Origin: Chloroflexaceae bacterium
GTDB taxonomy: Bacteria; Chloroflexota; Chloroflexia; Chloroflexales; Chloroflexaceae
Direction of reading: 5' to 3'
Length of the DNA stretch: 61,480 bases
Assembly (NCBI GenBank): GCA_012034075.1
Contig: JAAURD010000002.1
Coordinates: 1-61,480 of the forward strand
Position numbers and translations under genes: made by a program. Below the pieces are notes generated by a model. It searched no databases. It had not been told where the DNA came from and saw only the letters and a list, made by a program, of their open reading frames with translations. This document shows, one piece after another, positions 37,113-47,091 of the stretch (the first letter of the stretch is position 1; each line of letters starts with the position of its first letter).

Positions 37113-37898
37113 ATGTCTCCCAATTCCACGGAATCAGGCGCAACTTCCATGATTGAGGCAGTGAATCTGGAGAAGCGCTATGGTAAGATGGTTGCGGTCA
37201 AACAGGTAAATCTGGCAGTAGCGCCTGGAGAGATTTTTGGCTTTCTCGGTCCCAATGGTTCGGGCAAGACTACGACGATTAAGATGCTGATCGGTCTGCT
37301 GCGGCCAAGTCGGGGGTATGCTCGCATCGCTGGGTATGATATCCAGCGTGAACCGATAGCGGCCAAAACGTATATTGGCTATACCCCGGATCAGCCGTAT
37401 TTGCCCGAAAAACTGACAGCGCGTGAATTTCTGCGCTTTGTCGGCGGTTTATACCAGATCGACCCGGAAGAGACACGGGAATATGGTGAGGCGCTGCTCA
37501 AACGGTTTCAACTGGATGAACGGGCCAATGATTTGATTGGCGGCTATTCCCATGGTATGCGGCAGAAGATTGCCCTGGCCGGTGCGCTTTTGCACCGGCC
37601 CAGGGCTTTTTTCCTGGATGAACCAACGGTGGGTCTTGATCCCTACAGTGCTCGTATGATTAAAGATATTCTGCGCGAGACGGCTGATCAGGGCGGCAGT
37701 GTTTTTGTATCGACCCATATTCTGGAGATTGCTGAACGCATGTGTGACCGGGTCGCGATCATTAGCAAAGGTGAGATCATTGCGATGGGCAGCGTTGATG
37801 AACTGCGCTCTGGCTCGGCCCAAGCCAGCCTCGAAGATATTTTTTTGGGTTTGACCGGCCCTAATAAGGACGAAGACGGCGTAACTGCGTTCACCTGA
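37113..37898 (+). CDS. ABC transporter ATP-binding protein (CcmA/NatA type)
   Basis: 261 residues; a second ATG at 37149 begins the family-like part (MIEAVNLEKRYG). Walker A GPNGSGKTT, Q-loop region YTPDQPYLPEKLTA, signature in the form YSHGMRQKIALAGAL (SHGM for the usual SGGQ), Walker B AFFLDEPTVGLDP, and H-loop STHILE. No permease gene is adjacent, which is unusual: the next gene is a pseudokinase. Probably the ATPase of an exporter (drug, sodium or lipid) whose membrane partner is encoded elsewhere. The short 9-base gap to the VanW stop indicates co-transcription. Confidence 0.9.
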   Translation: MSPNSTESGATSMIEAVNLEKRYGKMVAVKQVNLAVAPGEIFGFLGPNGSGKTTTIKMLIGLLRPSRGYARIAGYDIQREPIAAKTYIGYTPDQPYLPEKLTAREFLRFVGGLYQIDPEETREYGEALLKRFQLDERANDLIGGYSHGMRQKIALAGALLHRPRAFFLDEPTVGLDPYSARMIKDILRETADQGGSVFVSTHILEIAERMCDRVAIISKGEIIAMGSVDELRSGSAQASLEDIFLGLTGPNKDEDGVTAFT

Positions 37899-37982
37899 TG
37901 TTCGATTGACAGCGGTGAAGTTGCTGCGTATACTCATGAACAAGGGAATACCTCTGGATTATTCAGCAGGCAGGTGGGAACC

Positions 37983-38782
37983 ATGTTACAAACTGGTCGT
38001 ATGTTACACAAGCGATATACTATCCAACAGATAGCGGAACATGGCGGCGATTATCTGGTTTATGCGGCGGAAGATCAGCGAACGGGCAAAAACGTGCTGG
38101 TGAAAGAGACGATCTTCCAGTCGTCGAGTTTTGCACGGCAGTTTGAATTTGAAGCACGTTTGCTGGCAACCTTGCGTCATCCTTCGCTACCGGTGGTGAT
38201 TGACTATTTTGTTGACAGCGAAGGGCACTACCTGGTGATGGAGCATGTGCCAGGCCAGAGTCTGAGTGCCTTTTTAGCAAGCCAACCGAACAAACGCCTG
38301 ACGGAACATACGGCGCGGATGATTATCGATCCGCTTATCGATGTCCTGGCCTATTTGCACAACCACGAACCGCCGATTATTCACCGCAATATTCACCCTG
38401 ATCATATTCGTCTCCACCGACAAATCTATCTGGTCAATTTTGGTATTGCCAAGGCGTATAGCCCTACAGAGATGACCACTATCGGCGCACTCTCGGTGAA
38501 CCCAGGGTTCTCGCCTATTGAGCAGTATGGTGCTACTAGCACCGATGCGCGTTCGGACCTGTATGCCTTTGGGGCAACGATTTATTTGATGTTGACCGGG
38601 GTCAAGACCACTCCTGCATTGCAGCGTGTGCCAGTTGATCCACTAAAACCGGTGTGCAGCCTCAATGCGGAGATTTCGGCGTCAATGGAGCGGGTCTACA
38701 TCGACTGCTCGAAGTACAAATGGAGGATCGCTACCAGGATATTGCCAGTCTACAGCGGGATTTGGCAGCCATTGACGGTTGA
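37983..38782 (+). CDS. Protein kinase-fold pseudokinase; frame break near 38697
   Basis: About 266 residues when one base is restored near 38697 (tail VLHRLLEVQMEDRYQDIASL, ending at TGA 38780). Start ATG 37983 has AGGTGGG upstream. Kinase fold is clear: VLVKE with Lys41, FEFEARLLATLRHPSLP (helix C), YLVMEHVPGQSL hinge, SPIEQYG, and DARSDLYAFGATIY. Key catalytic positions are changed: HRD is HRN (Asn136), the following Lys and Asn are His138 and His141, and DFG is NFG (Asn152); the Gly loop (AEHGGDYLVY) is degenerate. Loss of both catalytic and metal-binding Asp predicts no phosphotransfer. It is cytoplasmic, with no membrane helix. It lies in the VanW/ABC neighbourhood near a catalytic PASTA kinase. 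Confidence 0.85.
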
Positions 38783-38795
38783 AAGAGCCAGAAGA

Positions 38796-39305
38796 TTACA
38801 TCCTGGCTGTCTGTGATGGGCGGATGCGGCCCATTGCATAGGCATCAATGTAGCGACCATTGCGATAGGCATAGCAGCTGTGTGTGCCCTCGATGACAAA
38901 CCCGAATTTCTGGTAGAGACCAATCGCTCGCTCGTTATCGACCCAGACACAGAGTTCCAGACGGATCAGGTTGAGCCAATTATCGGCCAGATCAACCATT
39001 GCATCCATGAGAGCGGAACCTACGCCGCGTCCTTGATAATCATCACGCACGCCCATGCCCAGGGAAGCGACATGGCGGCGGCGTGGCTGGGTTTGGAGAT
39101 GGAGTCCGGATGATCCAACCACCTCGTTTTCGATACAGGCCACCAGCAGGTAGGTTGCATCAGAAGCACTGCTGATAAACGCACGCGTTTTCTGGCGGCT
39201 ATCGAAGGGCAGCATCAGGGTGCCCCAGATAAACCGCTCGCCCAGTGAATTGCGGTGGAGGGCCTCTTCGTCTTCAGGCTCTGCATGACGGATTGTAATA
39301 TGCAT
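38796..39305 (-). CDS. GNAT family N-acetyltransferase
   Basis: 169 residues. Starts MHITIRHAEPEDEEAL, typical of RimJ/RimL-like GNATs. Acetyl-CoA binding motif A: VASLGMGVRDDYQGRGVGSALMDAM with the Q/R-x-x-G-x-G/A loop (QGRGVG); motif B: LELCVWVDNERAIGLYQKFGFVIEG. Transfers acetyl from acetyl-CoA to an amine; substrate unknown. The stop lies 13 bases from the convergent pseudokinase stop. The next gene upstream on the same strand (the cyclase) ends 13 bases before its start, so the two may be co-transcribed. Confidence 0.9.
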   Translation of the reverse strand: MHITIRHAEPEDEEALHRNSLGERFIWGTLMLPFDSRQKTRAFISSASDATYLLVACIENEVVGSSGLHLQTQPRRRHVASLGMGVRDDYQGRGVGSALMDAMVDLADNWLNLIRLELCVWVDNERAIGLYQKFGFVIEGTHSCYAYRNGRYIDAYAMGRIRPSQTARM

Positions 39306-39318
39306 ATAATCAGATCCT

Positions 39319-41240
39319 CTAGGCTCTTGCCGAGTCAGTTACCTGATGATTGGTTCTGTCAGATTGCTCATCGGCAGACCAGAGCGATGCCGTTTCCAAG
39401 AAATCAGACGGTGCTGTCGAGGACAGCATGATGCGCCACAGATCGAAGACTTCGTTATCAAACCCTTTGAGATTCTGGGTAAAGGGTTCCGCATTGAGGC
39501 TCTGCGGATACTGTTTCAGCACCGCATCAATCTCCGGGTCGTTCCGTACAGCACTGCTGATGATGACGTTTTCACCCGAAGAGAGGCCTTCCAGACGAGC
39601 GGCAATATTGACGGTAGAGCCAAAATAGTCCAACCGCTCATTAAGACTGACTGCGATACAGGCACCGCTATGGATGCTGGCTTTCAGACGGAGCGGTAAC
39701 ATGCCGTCGGGCGGGTTGGCGAGGGCATGCTGAGCGGTGAGCATGGCTCGCAAAGCCATCAGCGGACGCGGGAAAACGGCCATGACAGCATCGCCAATGG
39801 TTTTGACGATGCCGCCGCCCTCGCGTGCAATCGATTCTTTGAGTACATCAAAGTGGTTCATTACCCGACCAAAGGCCGGTGCATCGCCGATTTCGCGGTA
39901 GAGACGAGTGGAACCACGGAGATCGGTAAAGACAAGGGTAATGCTGCCAACCGAAATACGTTCACCAGGCCGGAGGGCTTCGGAAGAGAAGAGGCTGCGG
40001 AAGAGTTGGAGCGCAGTGACTTCGGCGGCTGTAACGGCTTGATCGCTCCAGGCCATGCGTTCCAGCAGAAAGATCTGTTCCTGGGCAGTGGTGTTGTGGC
40101 ACTGCAAGGTTGCATGCTGGCTGATGCTCATCTCATTGCTATCGGCCTCCGATGGGTCGGGGGTAAACGTTGCTGTTGATATACCATCGGCACTGACCCG
40201 AAGATGGTATGCACCACTGTAGAACAATGTGCGCAGACGGTAGCGACCAGATTCTAGATGCACACTCACATGCTTGTGGGTATGGGCAGGCACAAACTGT
40301 TGCATGATAATATGCGGCGTGCGGTTCGGTCCACCGACACAGAATGCTTCGTCGCGCACTGCACGAATAGCAGGGTTGGGCCTGAAGGTCAATTCAACCG
40401 AGCGATCAAAGTTGACGGTGTAATCGATATTGCAGCTGCGGCAATGCACCTGCGGGTTTACCTCACTGAGCGTTACGCTGTTGGCGTTGGAGTTGCGACA
40501 GAGCGGGCAGAGCAATTCCCATTGGAAATCGAGCATGCCGATACTGGTAGCACGCAGACTGAGTTCGAGCATTGCTCGCCGTGAAACGCCCCAGGCATCA
40601 GCCAGCACATAGGGCCGCAGGCGAGCAGCTGATATTTCATCGGCCTCGCAGATGACCTGAACCAGCCGTTCGAGCAAATCGGGCGACTCTCCCTGTTCTT
40701 GCAACTGGTTCCGTAGACGCCAGAGCCGGGCCTTCCCACCCGCGGCAAAATTGGCCGGTCCGGGCACAATGTCAATCAATTGTTGCTGCTGCCGCGCCAG
40801 ACGGTCATACTGCCGAATGGTGGCTTGCAGCCGGCGTTTGATAATCATGCCAATATACAGTGGAATAGCCATTTCACCGGCAAAATCATGAGGTGCCATC
40901 CAGATGTTATAGAAGATACGGCTGCCCCCCTGCGGTGACGGTTCAACTTCGACCAGAATCCGCATGCTCTTCACCGGACCACGGGTATACCGGCGTAAAC
41001 AGCCATACCGTTGTGGGTAGATCCATTCAAAGGGTTCTTCATCCCATTCAATCTGAAACCCAAGCACCATAAATTGCAGATGTTGATATCCCGGTCTGGT
41101 TTGTTTCAGCGGGTCGATATGGATGGGTGGCTGACCCACGCTGCCATTGAGATGGTTGGTATTGGAAAGATAGGGCCAGATAGCTTCTGGAGTTGATTGC
41201 AGGTGTAACTCCAGGCAAAATGAAAGGGCTGTTGGTTCAT
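39319..41240 (-). CDS. Class III adenylate/guanylate cyclase with SRPBCC-like N terminus and zinc ribbon; frame break near 41213
   Basis: True start is probably ATG 41240 (GAGG upstream; MNQQPFHFAWSY) rather than the GTG at 41139: the N-terminal text LQSTPEAIWPYLSNTNHLNG only appears after a one-base correction near 41213. Restored length about 640. Order: START/SRPBCC-like domain (about 1-170), helical region, zinc ribbon CPLCRNSN...CRSC (about residue 245-270), beta-rich region, cyclase homology domain (about 430-600) with metal Asp in VFTDLRGST and TIGDAVMAVF, and the purine/transition-state loop YFGSTVNIAARLEG. Makes cAMP or cGMP; the base is not certain. Cytosolic, no membrane helix. Confidence 0.9.
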
Positions 41241-41270
41241 GGTCTCGGTATCCTCACGGCATCAAAGGTT

Positions 41271-42182
41271 TCACTGATTCTGCTGTTGGTGGGTGTCGGT
41301 CGAATGATTCGGTTTCGGCGATGCGTTGGTTGATTCTGCTGCTGGTGAACGGAATAGCCAGATACCAGCACTGCCAACCTGAGCAATCGTTACCAGAAAG
41401 AACAGATATAACCAGGCAGCTACGGTATCCCAGGCCACATCCCCAGCGTAGCGAGCAAGGGCAATAAACTGCAACAGGCTAAACGCAACCATGCTCAAAA
41501 AGGCGGGTTGAATGCGGCTAGCATCGTTCTCCCAGATCATGTGCGCAGTAGCTATGCCCAGGCCGATAAACCAGGCACCTATCGCACGTCCAGTCAGCGG
41601 CGTCAGCTGCCAGGGCCACACACCGATAAGAGTTGTGGGCATCACAAAGAGCAGCACGCCGATGGTTAACATGACCACGGTCTGAACAACGAGAAAGGTG
41701 CGCATCCAAAGCGGTAGGGGCATGCGGCGAGGCGGGTCGGTTCCTGGAACGCGCAGCTGAAAGAAGAGCAGGATCGCCAGGGCAAACGGCACGATAGCGT
41801 AGACCAGGATCCAGACCCAGGTAAGCAGCACGGTGATAAGCTCGAATTGCGCGATATCGAGATGAAAGCGGTCGAGATGTATCAGTGTTGTGATGAGCGT
41901 GAGCAGGGTAAACGTCAGCACGGCCGGTACCGCAATCCGTGCTCTGGCCCAGGTTGCCTCTCTCGCAGCCAGAAACTCAAGCACACAGCTTGACCAGTAG
42001 GATGCACCTAGAAAGGCGGCAGTAAGGGGTGGATTGATGGTCCAGGCAAAAAGGCGGTCGGTGTCGGTGGTAAAAAGAAAGAGCTGAATCCCCACAATAA
42101 ATACCAGACCACTTGCAATAAAGAGCATTGCTCGCATTCCGGGGAAGACCAGGCGTTCGTTTTGGCGTGCATTATTGGACAT
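41271..42182 (-). CDS. Integral membrane protein of unknown function
   Basis: 303 residues from ATG 42182 (MSNNARQNER); eight or so hydrophobic segments (such as AMLFIASGLVFIVGIQLFLF and ILVYAIVPFALAILLFFQ), a cytoplasmic PPRR loop in the middle, and a polar Ser/Thr/Gln/His-rich C terminus. No conserved catalytic motif is recognised. Its start overlaps the stop of the acetyltransferase gene by 11 bases, indicating translational coupling. Function unknown. Confidence 0.7.
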   Translation of the reverse strand: MSNNARQNERLVFPGMRAMLFIASGLVFIVGIQLFLFTTDTDRLFAWTINPPLTAAFLGASYWSSCVLEFLAAREATWARARIAVPAVLTFTLLTLITTLIHLDRFHLDIAQFELITVLLTWVWILVYAIVPFALAILLFFQLRVPGTDPPRRMPLPLWMRTFLVVQTVVMLTIGVLLFVMPTTLIGVWPWQLTPLTGRAIGAWFIGLGIATAHMIWENDASRIQPAFLSMVAFSLLQFIALARYAGDVAWDTVAAWLYLFFLVTIAQVGSAGIWLFRSPAAESTNASPKPNHSTDTHQQQNQ

Positions 42183-42861
42183 TCTCTCTTCGTCCCTCCA
42201 TTGCAAGATCTGATTTGATCACATCGTCTCGTTCACAACATTCCACGGCGTTCGCCCGAAAGAGACACCAGGTGCCGACCGGACCACTCTGTTCATATCC
42301 CAGAATCTGATAGCCAAAGTGTTGATACATCGGCACATTAACTGCGTTCTGTGTATCGAGATATACTCCTTGCGATGTTGGATGCATTGCTGAAAGGTCA
42401 TGCATGGTGCGCAGCAAGGCCGCACCATACCCTCGCCCCCGTTTTTCGGGATGAACACCGAGCAGAACGAGATACATGTGCGGAATCGATGGACGGTACT
42501 GTTCAATAACGTGCTCATGTGCGGTAAACAGCTGAGTCTCCGTTGCACTCAGGCGATTCAACAGGCCATTGTCATTGATATGCCGATCCTCATGCATCAA
42601 TGGAACATCAGGAGGGCTTATCACCGCAACACCTACCAGTGGAGCGCCCTCCCGGTAGCCGATAATCTGGACGTTATGATGGACCAGACGATGTTGGCAG
42701 TTGGTCAAAAACAGCGCATGCAGGATCTGCTGGTAGTCTTCATTGTGATCATTGAGAACATGGCGTATCAAAGGGTCTTCAATGAATGCCTGGGTCAAGA
42801 TTGCGGCAATTTGATCGAGATCATGAGCAGTTAATTCAACAACCTGTCCTGATGTAAGCAT
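42172..42861 (-). CDS. GNAT family N-acetyltransferase
   Basis: 229 residues from ATG 42861 (GAGGAG 11 bases upstream; upstream in-frame codons at 42972 have no binding site). GNAT motif A: MYLVLLGVHPEKRGRGYGAALLRTM, with the R-G-x-G-x-G/A pyrophosphate loop; second half VYLDTQNAVNVPMYQHFGYQILG typical of motif B. N-terminal ELTAHDLDQIAAILTQAFIEDPL. Substrate unknown. The gene is divergent from the cyclase-ATPase giant, with TATACT on the minus strand near 42919 as a possible -10. Confidence 0.85.
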   Translation of the reverse strand: MLTSGQVVELTAHDLDQIAAILTQAFIEDPLIRHVLNDHNEDYQQILHALFLTNCQHRLVHHNVQIIGYREGAPLVGVAVISPPDVPLMHEDRHINDNGLLNRLSATETQLFTAHEHVIEQYRPSIPHMYLVLLGVHPEKRGRGYGAALLRTMHDLSAMHPTSQGVYLDTQNAVNVPMYQHFGYQILGYEQSGPVGTWCLFRANAVECCERDDVIKSDLAMEGRRENVQ

Positions 42862-42938
42862 AGCCGCAGTTACTCCTCTGTTCCTTGTACACTCCATAGT
42901 CTTCCCGCATATCATATAGTATACTCTATTCTTTGGTG

Positions 42939-42966
42939 TTGAGCACAGCCTTCCCTGGTGTATAAT
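42939..42966 (+). promoter_or_regulatory. Promoter of the cyclase-ATPase-TPR gene
   Basis: TTGAGC, 16-bp spacer, TATAAT; expected start near 42973, giving a 108-base leader that contains GTAGGGCGCCAGCGTGCTGC, a relative of the dispersed palindrome core (about 43037). Confidence 0.7.
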
Positions 42967-43080
42967 ACGCATGTGTCAGGATAACCCTTATGCCATGCTG
43001 TGCCGATACAACGGTATTCGGCACGGTTCAGGGCCTTCTTGTAGGGCGCCAGCGTGCTGCGCCCATCCGCTGCGCAACGT

Positions 43081-46000
43081 ATGAATGATGAATCCGCCAG
43101 AGTCTATCTTCCCATTGACCGACGTTTGGCCCTGTTGAGTGGTCAGGAACTGCCCGATCAAGCCGATGGTACCGTCCTCTTTACCGATATTGTGGGGTTT
43201 ACGCCACTCACCGAAACGCTCTTGCGCCAGTTTGGCCCACGCCGTGGCGCCGAAGAACTCACCCACCGACTCAATCTGGTCTACAATACGCTCATTGCCG
43301 AGGTCCATCGCTATAGCGGCAGTGTCATCAGCTTTAGTGGTGATGCCATGCTTTGCTGGTTTGCTGCTGATACCGGTCTCCGTGCCAGCACCTGTGGGAT
43401 GGCTCTGCAGCAGGCCATGAACGGTCTCACCGGACAACCTGTGTTTGAGGCTCCAGCACTGCCCATCGCGATCAAGGTAGCGCTTGCCAGCGGTTCCGTG
43501 CGTCGTTTTGTGGTAGGTAACCCCGATATTCAGCTCCTTGATGTGCTGGCCGGTGCCACGCTTGACCATATGGCGGCAGCGGAGAAACAAGCACAAAAGG
43601 GTGAAACGGTACTGGATCAATCTACCTGGACCAATGTGCAACACCAGGTGACGGTTCGCGAGTGGCGCGTAGACCCATCTTCAGATCGTCCTTTTGCGGT
43701 GCTCCACGATGTGTTGCACCCCGCTGCGCCCAAACCCTGGGATATGACGGCTGCGCTTTCTGACGAACAGGTGCGCCCATGGTTGCTTCGCCCGGTGTAT
43801 GCCCAACTCGTCAGCCAGCAAGGGCAGTTTCTCGCCGAGATGCGTCTGGCCGTTGCGCTGTTTCTTTCGTTTAGTGGCATCGATTATGATCACGACCCCG
43901 ATGCAGGCAGCCTGCTCGATACGTATATTCGCCGGGTACAGCAGATTCTGGAACGATACGAGGGGTTCTTGCTCCAGGTATCGATTGGTGATAAGGGCAG
44001 CTATTTGTATGGCGCATTTGGCGCACCCCTGGCCCACGATGATGATCCACTCCGTGCCGTTGCGGCAGCGCTTGAACTCCAACAGATTCCTGTATCGCTG
44101 CCAGGCATGCACCACCTTCGGATTGGTATCAGCCAGGGGTATATGCGATCGGGGGCGTATGGTGGTACAATGCGTAGCACCTACGGCGTTATGGGCGATG
44201 AAGTCAATCTCGCGGCACGCCTGATGTCCCGTGCTCAATCAGCTCAGACACTGGTGAGCCAGCGCATTGTCAATGCCACATCGAGCAGTTATCGCTATGA
44301 GTCGATGGGCCTGGTACGGCTCAAAGGGAAACAGCTGCCCATACCAGTGGCACGCTTGCTTGGAACACAGCAGCATCGGCTCCATAAGGCGTTTGAAACG
44401 TCATCCACGGTTCTGGTTGGTCGTGATACAGAGCTGCGTGTGCTCGATCAGCGACTTGCAGCGGTACAACAGGGCAACGGTCAGATTGTTGTGCTGGAAG
44501 GTGCGGCGGGTGTGGGCAAAAGCCATCTGATTCTGCATGCATCAGCGCAGGCTGCTGACCGTGGTTTCCAGGTGCTTACTGGTTTCTGCCAGATGATCCA
44601 TACCGATATGGCGTATAGCCCCTGGAAACAGATGATGCGAACATTGCTCGGTCTGGATGAGCAACTCATCGCACGCGGTACGGAAGCCGACTATGTGTTG
44701 GTTGAACAGCTCACGCAGACGATCACCCGCCTGAATCCCGACTGGTTGCTACGCCTACCCCTGCTGGGTGATTTGCTCGATTTGCCCATTGCCGATAATG
44801 CCACCACTGCCAGTTTTGAACCACGCCGACGCCAGGAATCCCTCTCAGCCCTGGTCGTCGATATCCTGTTAACCTATGCCCACCAGACGCCCATCTTGCT
44901 GGTATTGGATGACCTACACTGGATCGACGAGTCATCGCTTTCGCTTATCCATGCCCTCAGTCGGGTGGTCAACCAATCGCCGATCCTCCTGTTGCTGGCG
45001 CACCGTCCAGTACCCCATATGGCTCAGACTGTCCTCGATGAATGGAACGGAACGCCGTATGGGCACCACCTCCGGTTGTCTGAACTCCCGTTACCATCTA
45101 TCGAACAACTCATAACCCATCAGCTCGGTCATCCCGTAGCACCACTGCTGCTGTCGCTAATCCAGATCAAAGCACAGGGCAACCCCTTTTTTACCCAGGA
45201 ACTGGTGCATGCGATGCGTGAAGCAGGGACGATCTGTCAGCGTCAGGATGGTCTCTGGTGGCTCGCTCAATCCGTCTTTGAAGCCTTACAGCACGCGCAT
45301 TACCTGATGCGCCATCCCCAGTATCAATACTGGGTGGTGCAGCCCGATACCACCTCGATATCGGTCGATCTGGGCGTGCCTGACTCGATCCAGAGTATCG
45401 TCCTGGCCCGCCTAGATCGCCTGCCAGAGGGACACAAACTCTCGTTGAAAGTCGCCAGTGTCATTGGCCGTCTGTTTGAATGTGCGGTGCTTGAACAGGC
45501 GCACCCGAATCGCCCAGGCCAAACGACACTCCTTGAACACATGGATGTATTGGAACAGCGTGACTTTGTCCGGCTGGAACAGGCCCAGCGGTTGAGCTAC
45601 GTGTTTCGCCACGATATTACGCGTGAGGTGGCTTACGATACCTTGTTGTACGTCCAACGCCAGGAACTGCATCTTGCTGTTGCCGAGGTAATTGAACAGC
45701 TGTCACCTGAGTCTGTTGAAACGTTGGCATACCACTATAGTCGAACCACCGCACGCGACAAACTGCTTTGGTACCTCGATAAAGCCGCCCGCATCGCCCA
45801 GCGTGAATATGCCAATGAAACGGCATTGGAGTACTATCAACAGGCCCTGGCGTATGAAGAACGCTGGGCATGGCGCCGCGAACAGATCAACATCCTCCAT
45901 ACGCTGGGTCGGCGTGATGCCGAATATATGGCCTTGCGCCAGGCATCGCCCTCGGCCGACCCGGCCGAAGTTGCCTATCTCTGGGGCGCGTACTACGAGG

Positions 46001-47091
46001 CTATCGGCCAGTATGATGATGCGTTACAGGCCACCGAAGAGGCGCTCCATGTCGCTTCAACGCTTCAACACGCCAACGATTCAACGCTGCAAACCTACCT
46101 TTTGCGTTCACGTATCGCCTATGTTCAAGGCCATTTTGAGCACTCTCTGATCAATGCGCAAAAAGGTTTGGAGATAGCAGAAAAGAACGGTGCCGTGCGC
46201 CAGCAAGCCCAGGCACTGCAACGTATGGGTATTATCTGGATGGAACAGGGCCACTTTGCACAGAGTATCGAAGCACTGCAACAGGCATGCCAGCTGTTTG
46301 AGCAAGAAAACCAGCTCGATGGCCTCACCACGGCGCTCAACAGCCTGGGCATCGTCTACCAGACCGTCAACCGCTGGCAAGATACGATGAACTGCTATAT
46401 GCGGAGTCGCCAGTTGAGCGAACACATTGGCGATCAGCTGATGTTTGCCCGCACATCCAATAACCTTGGTCTGGTGCTCATGGATCGCGGCGACCTCGAA
46501 GGCGCCAATCAGCTCTATCAGCAGAGCACAGAACAATTCCGGCGCATTGGTTATGAGCGTGGGATGGCCCATTCAATCCTCAATCGGGGAGAGGTTCGGC
46601 TGCTTCAGGACTATCCGGCCGAAGCGATGCAACTGCTGAACGAAAGTCTGACGCTACTTGAGCGGGTCAATTCACGGATTGACCTGCCTGAGAACCTGCG
46701 TTTGATGGCTGAAGCTGCCCTGGCAATGAACAACCTGGAACAGGCAACCGCGTATGCCAATCAGTCACTTGCAATGGCGCGCGAACTGGGGCAGCCGCTT
46801 GAGTCGGCCACGGCCATGCGTGTGCTTGGCAACATTGCGCTGGTCCAATCAGATATGGCAACCGCCGGGCGCCTGTTTGAAGCGAGCCGTCAGGAACTTG
46901 AACGGTTGGGCAACCTGCAGCAACTTGCTCGCACGCTGTGCTGTCAGGCGCACTATGCCTTGCAGCAACACCAGCATGAAGCCGCACAGCAGCTGGTACA
47001 GCAGGCCGAGGCGATTTTCACTGAACTCGATGCCCAGTATGATCTCATGCAGATGCCCGCTCTCCGTGAACGCTGTTTCCCGAACGGTTAA
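43081..47091 (+). CDS. Tandem class III cyclase domains fused to AAA/STAND ATPase and TPR repeats
   Basis: 1336 residues from ATG 43081 (MNDESARVYLP). Order: cyclase homology domain 1 (about 25-170; VLFTDIVGFT and SFSGDAMLCWF keep both metal Asp), cyclase domain 2 (about 255-430; the first metal Asp is lost, FLSFSGIDY, second region SIGDKGSYLYGAFG), ATPase with Walker A LEGAAGVGKS (near 475) and Walker B ILLVLDDLHWIDESS (near 606), then about 10 TPR-like helical pairs (about 905-1330). Domain 2 probably serves as inactive partner to domain 1, in the manner of soluble adenylyl cyclase. Multi-domain proteins of this layout are frequent in Chloroflexota; the regulatory input is unknown. No break in 4 kb. 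Confidence 0.92.
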   Translation: MNDESARVYLPIDRRLALLSGQELPDQADGTVLFTDIVGFTPLTETLLRQFGPRRGAEELTHRLNLVYNTLIAEVHRYSGSVISFSGDAMLCWFAADTGLRASTCGMALQQAMNGLTGQPVFEAPALPIAIKVALASGSVRRFVVGNPDIQLLDVLAGATLDHMAAAEKQAQKGETVLDQSTWTNVQHQVTVREWRVDPSSDRPFAVLHDVLHPAAPKPWDMTAALSDEQVRPWLLRPVYAQLVSQQGQFLAEMRLAVALFLSFSGIDYDHDPDAGSLLDTYIRRVQQILERYEGFLLQVSIGDKGSYLYGAFGAPLAHDDDPLRAVAAALELQQIPVSLPGMHHLRIGISQGYMRSGAYGGTMRSTYGVMGDEVNLAARLMSRAQSAQTLVSQRIVNATSSSYRYESMGLVRLKGKQLPIPVARLLGTQQHRLHKAFETSSTVLVGRDTELRVLDQRLAAVQQGNGQIVVLEGAAGVGKSHLILHASAQAADRGFQVLTGFCQMIHTDMAYSPWKQMMRTLLGLDEQLIARGTEADYVLVEQLTQTITRLNPDWLLRLPLLGDLLDLPIADNATTASFEPRRRQESLSALVVDILLTYAHQTPILLVLDDLHWIDESSLSLIHALSRVVNQSPILLLLAHRPVPHMAQTVLDEWNGTPYGHHLRLSELPLPSIEQLITHQLGHPVAPLLLSLIQIKAQGNPFFTQELVHAMREAGTICQRQDGLWWLAQSVFEALQHAHYLMRHPQYQYWVVQPDTTSISVDLGVPDSIQSIVLARLDRLPEGHKLSLKVASVIGRLFECAVLEQAHPNRPGQTTLLEHMDVLEQRDFVRLEQAQRLSYVFRHDITREVAYDTLLYVQRQELHLAVAEVIEQLSPESVETLAYHYSRTTARDKLLWYLDKAARIAQREYANETALEYYQQALAYEERWAWRREQINILHTLGRRDAEYMALRQASPSADPAEVAYLWGAYYEAIGQYDDALQATEEALHVASTLQHANDSTLQTYLLRSRIAYVQGHFEHSLINAQKGLEIAEKNGAVRQQAQALQRMGIIWMEQGHFAQSIEALQQACQLFEQENQLDGLTTALNSLGIVYQTVNRWQDTMNCYMRSRQLSEHIGDQLMFARTSNNLGLVLMDRGDLEGANQLYQQSTEQFRRIGYERGMAHSILNRGEVRLLQDYPAEAMQLLNESLTLLERVNSRIDLPENLRLMAEAALAMNNLEQATAYANQSLAMARELGQPLESATAMRVLGNIALVQSDMATAGRLFEASRQELERLGNLQQLARTLCCQAHYALQQHQHEAAQQLVQQAEAIFTELDAQYDLMQMPALRERCFPNG

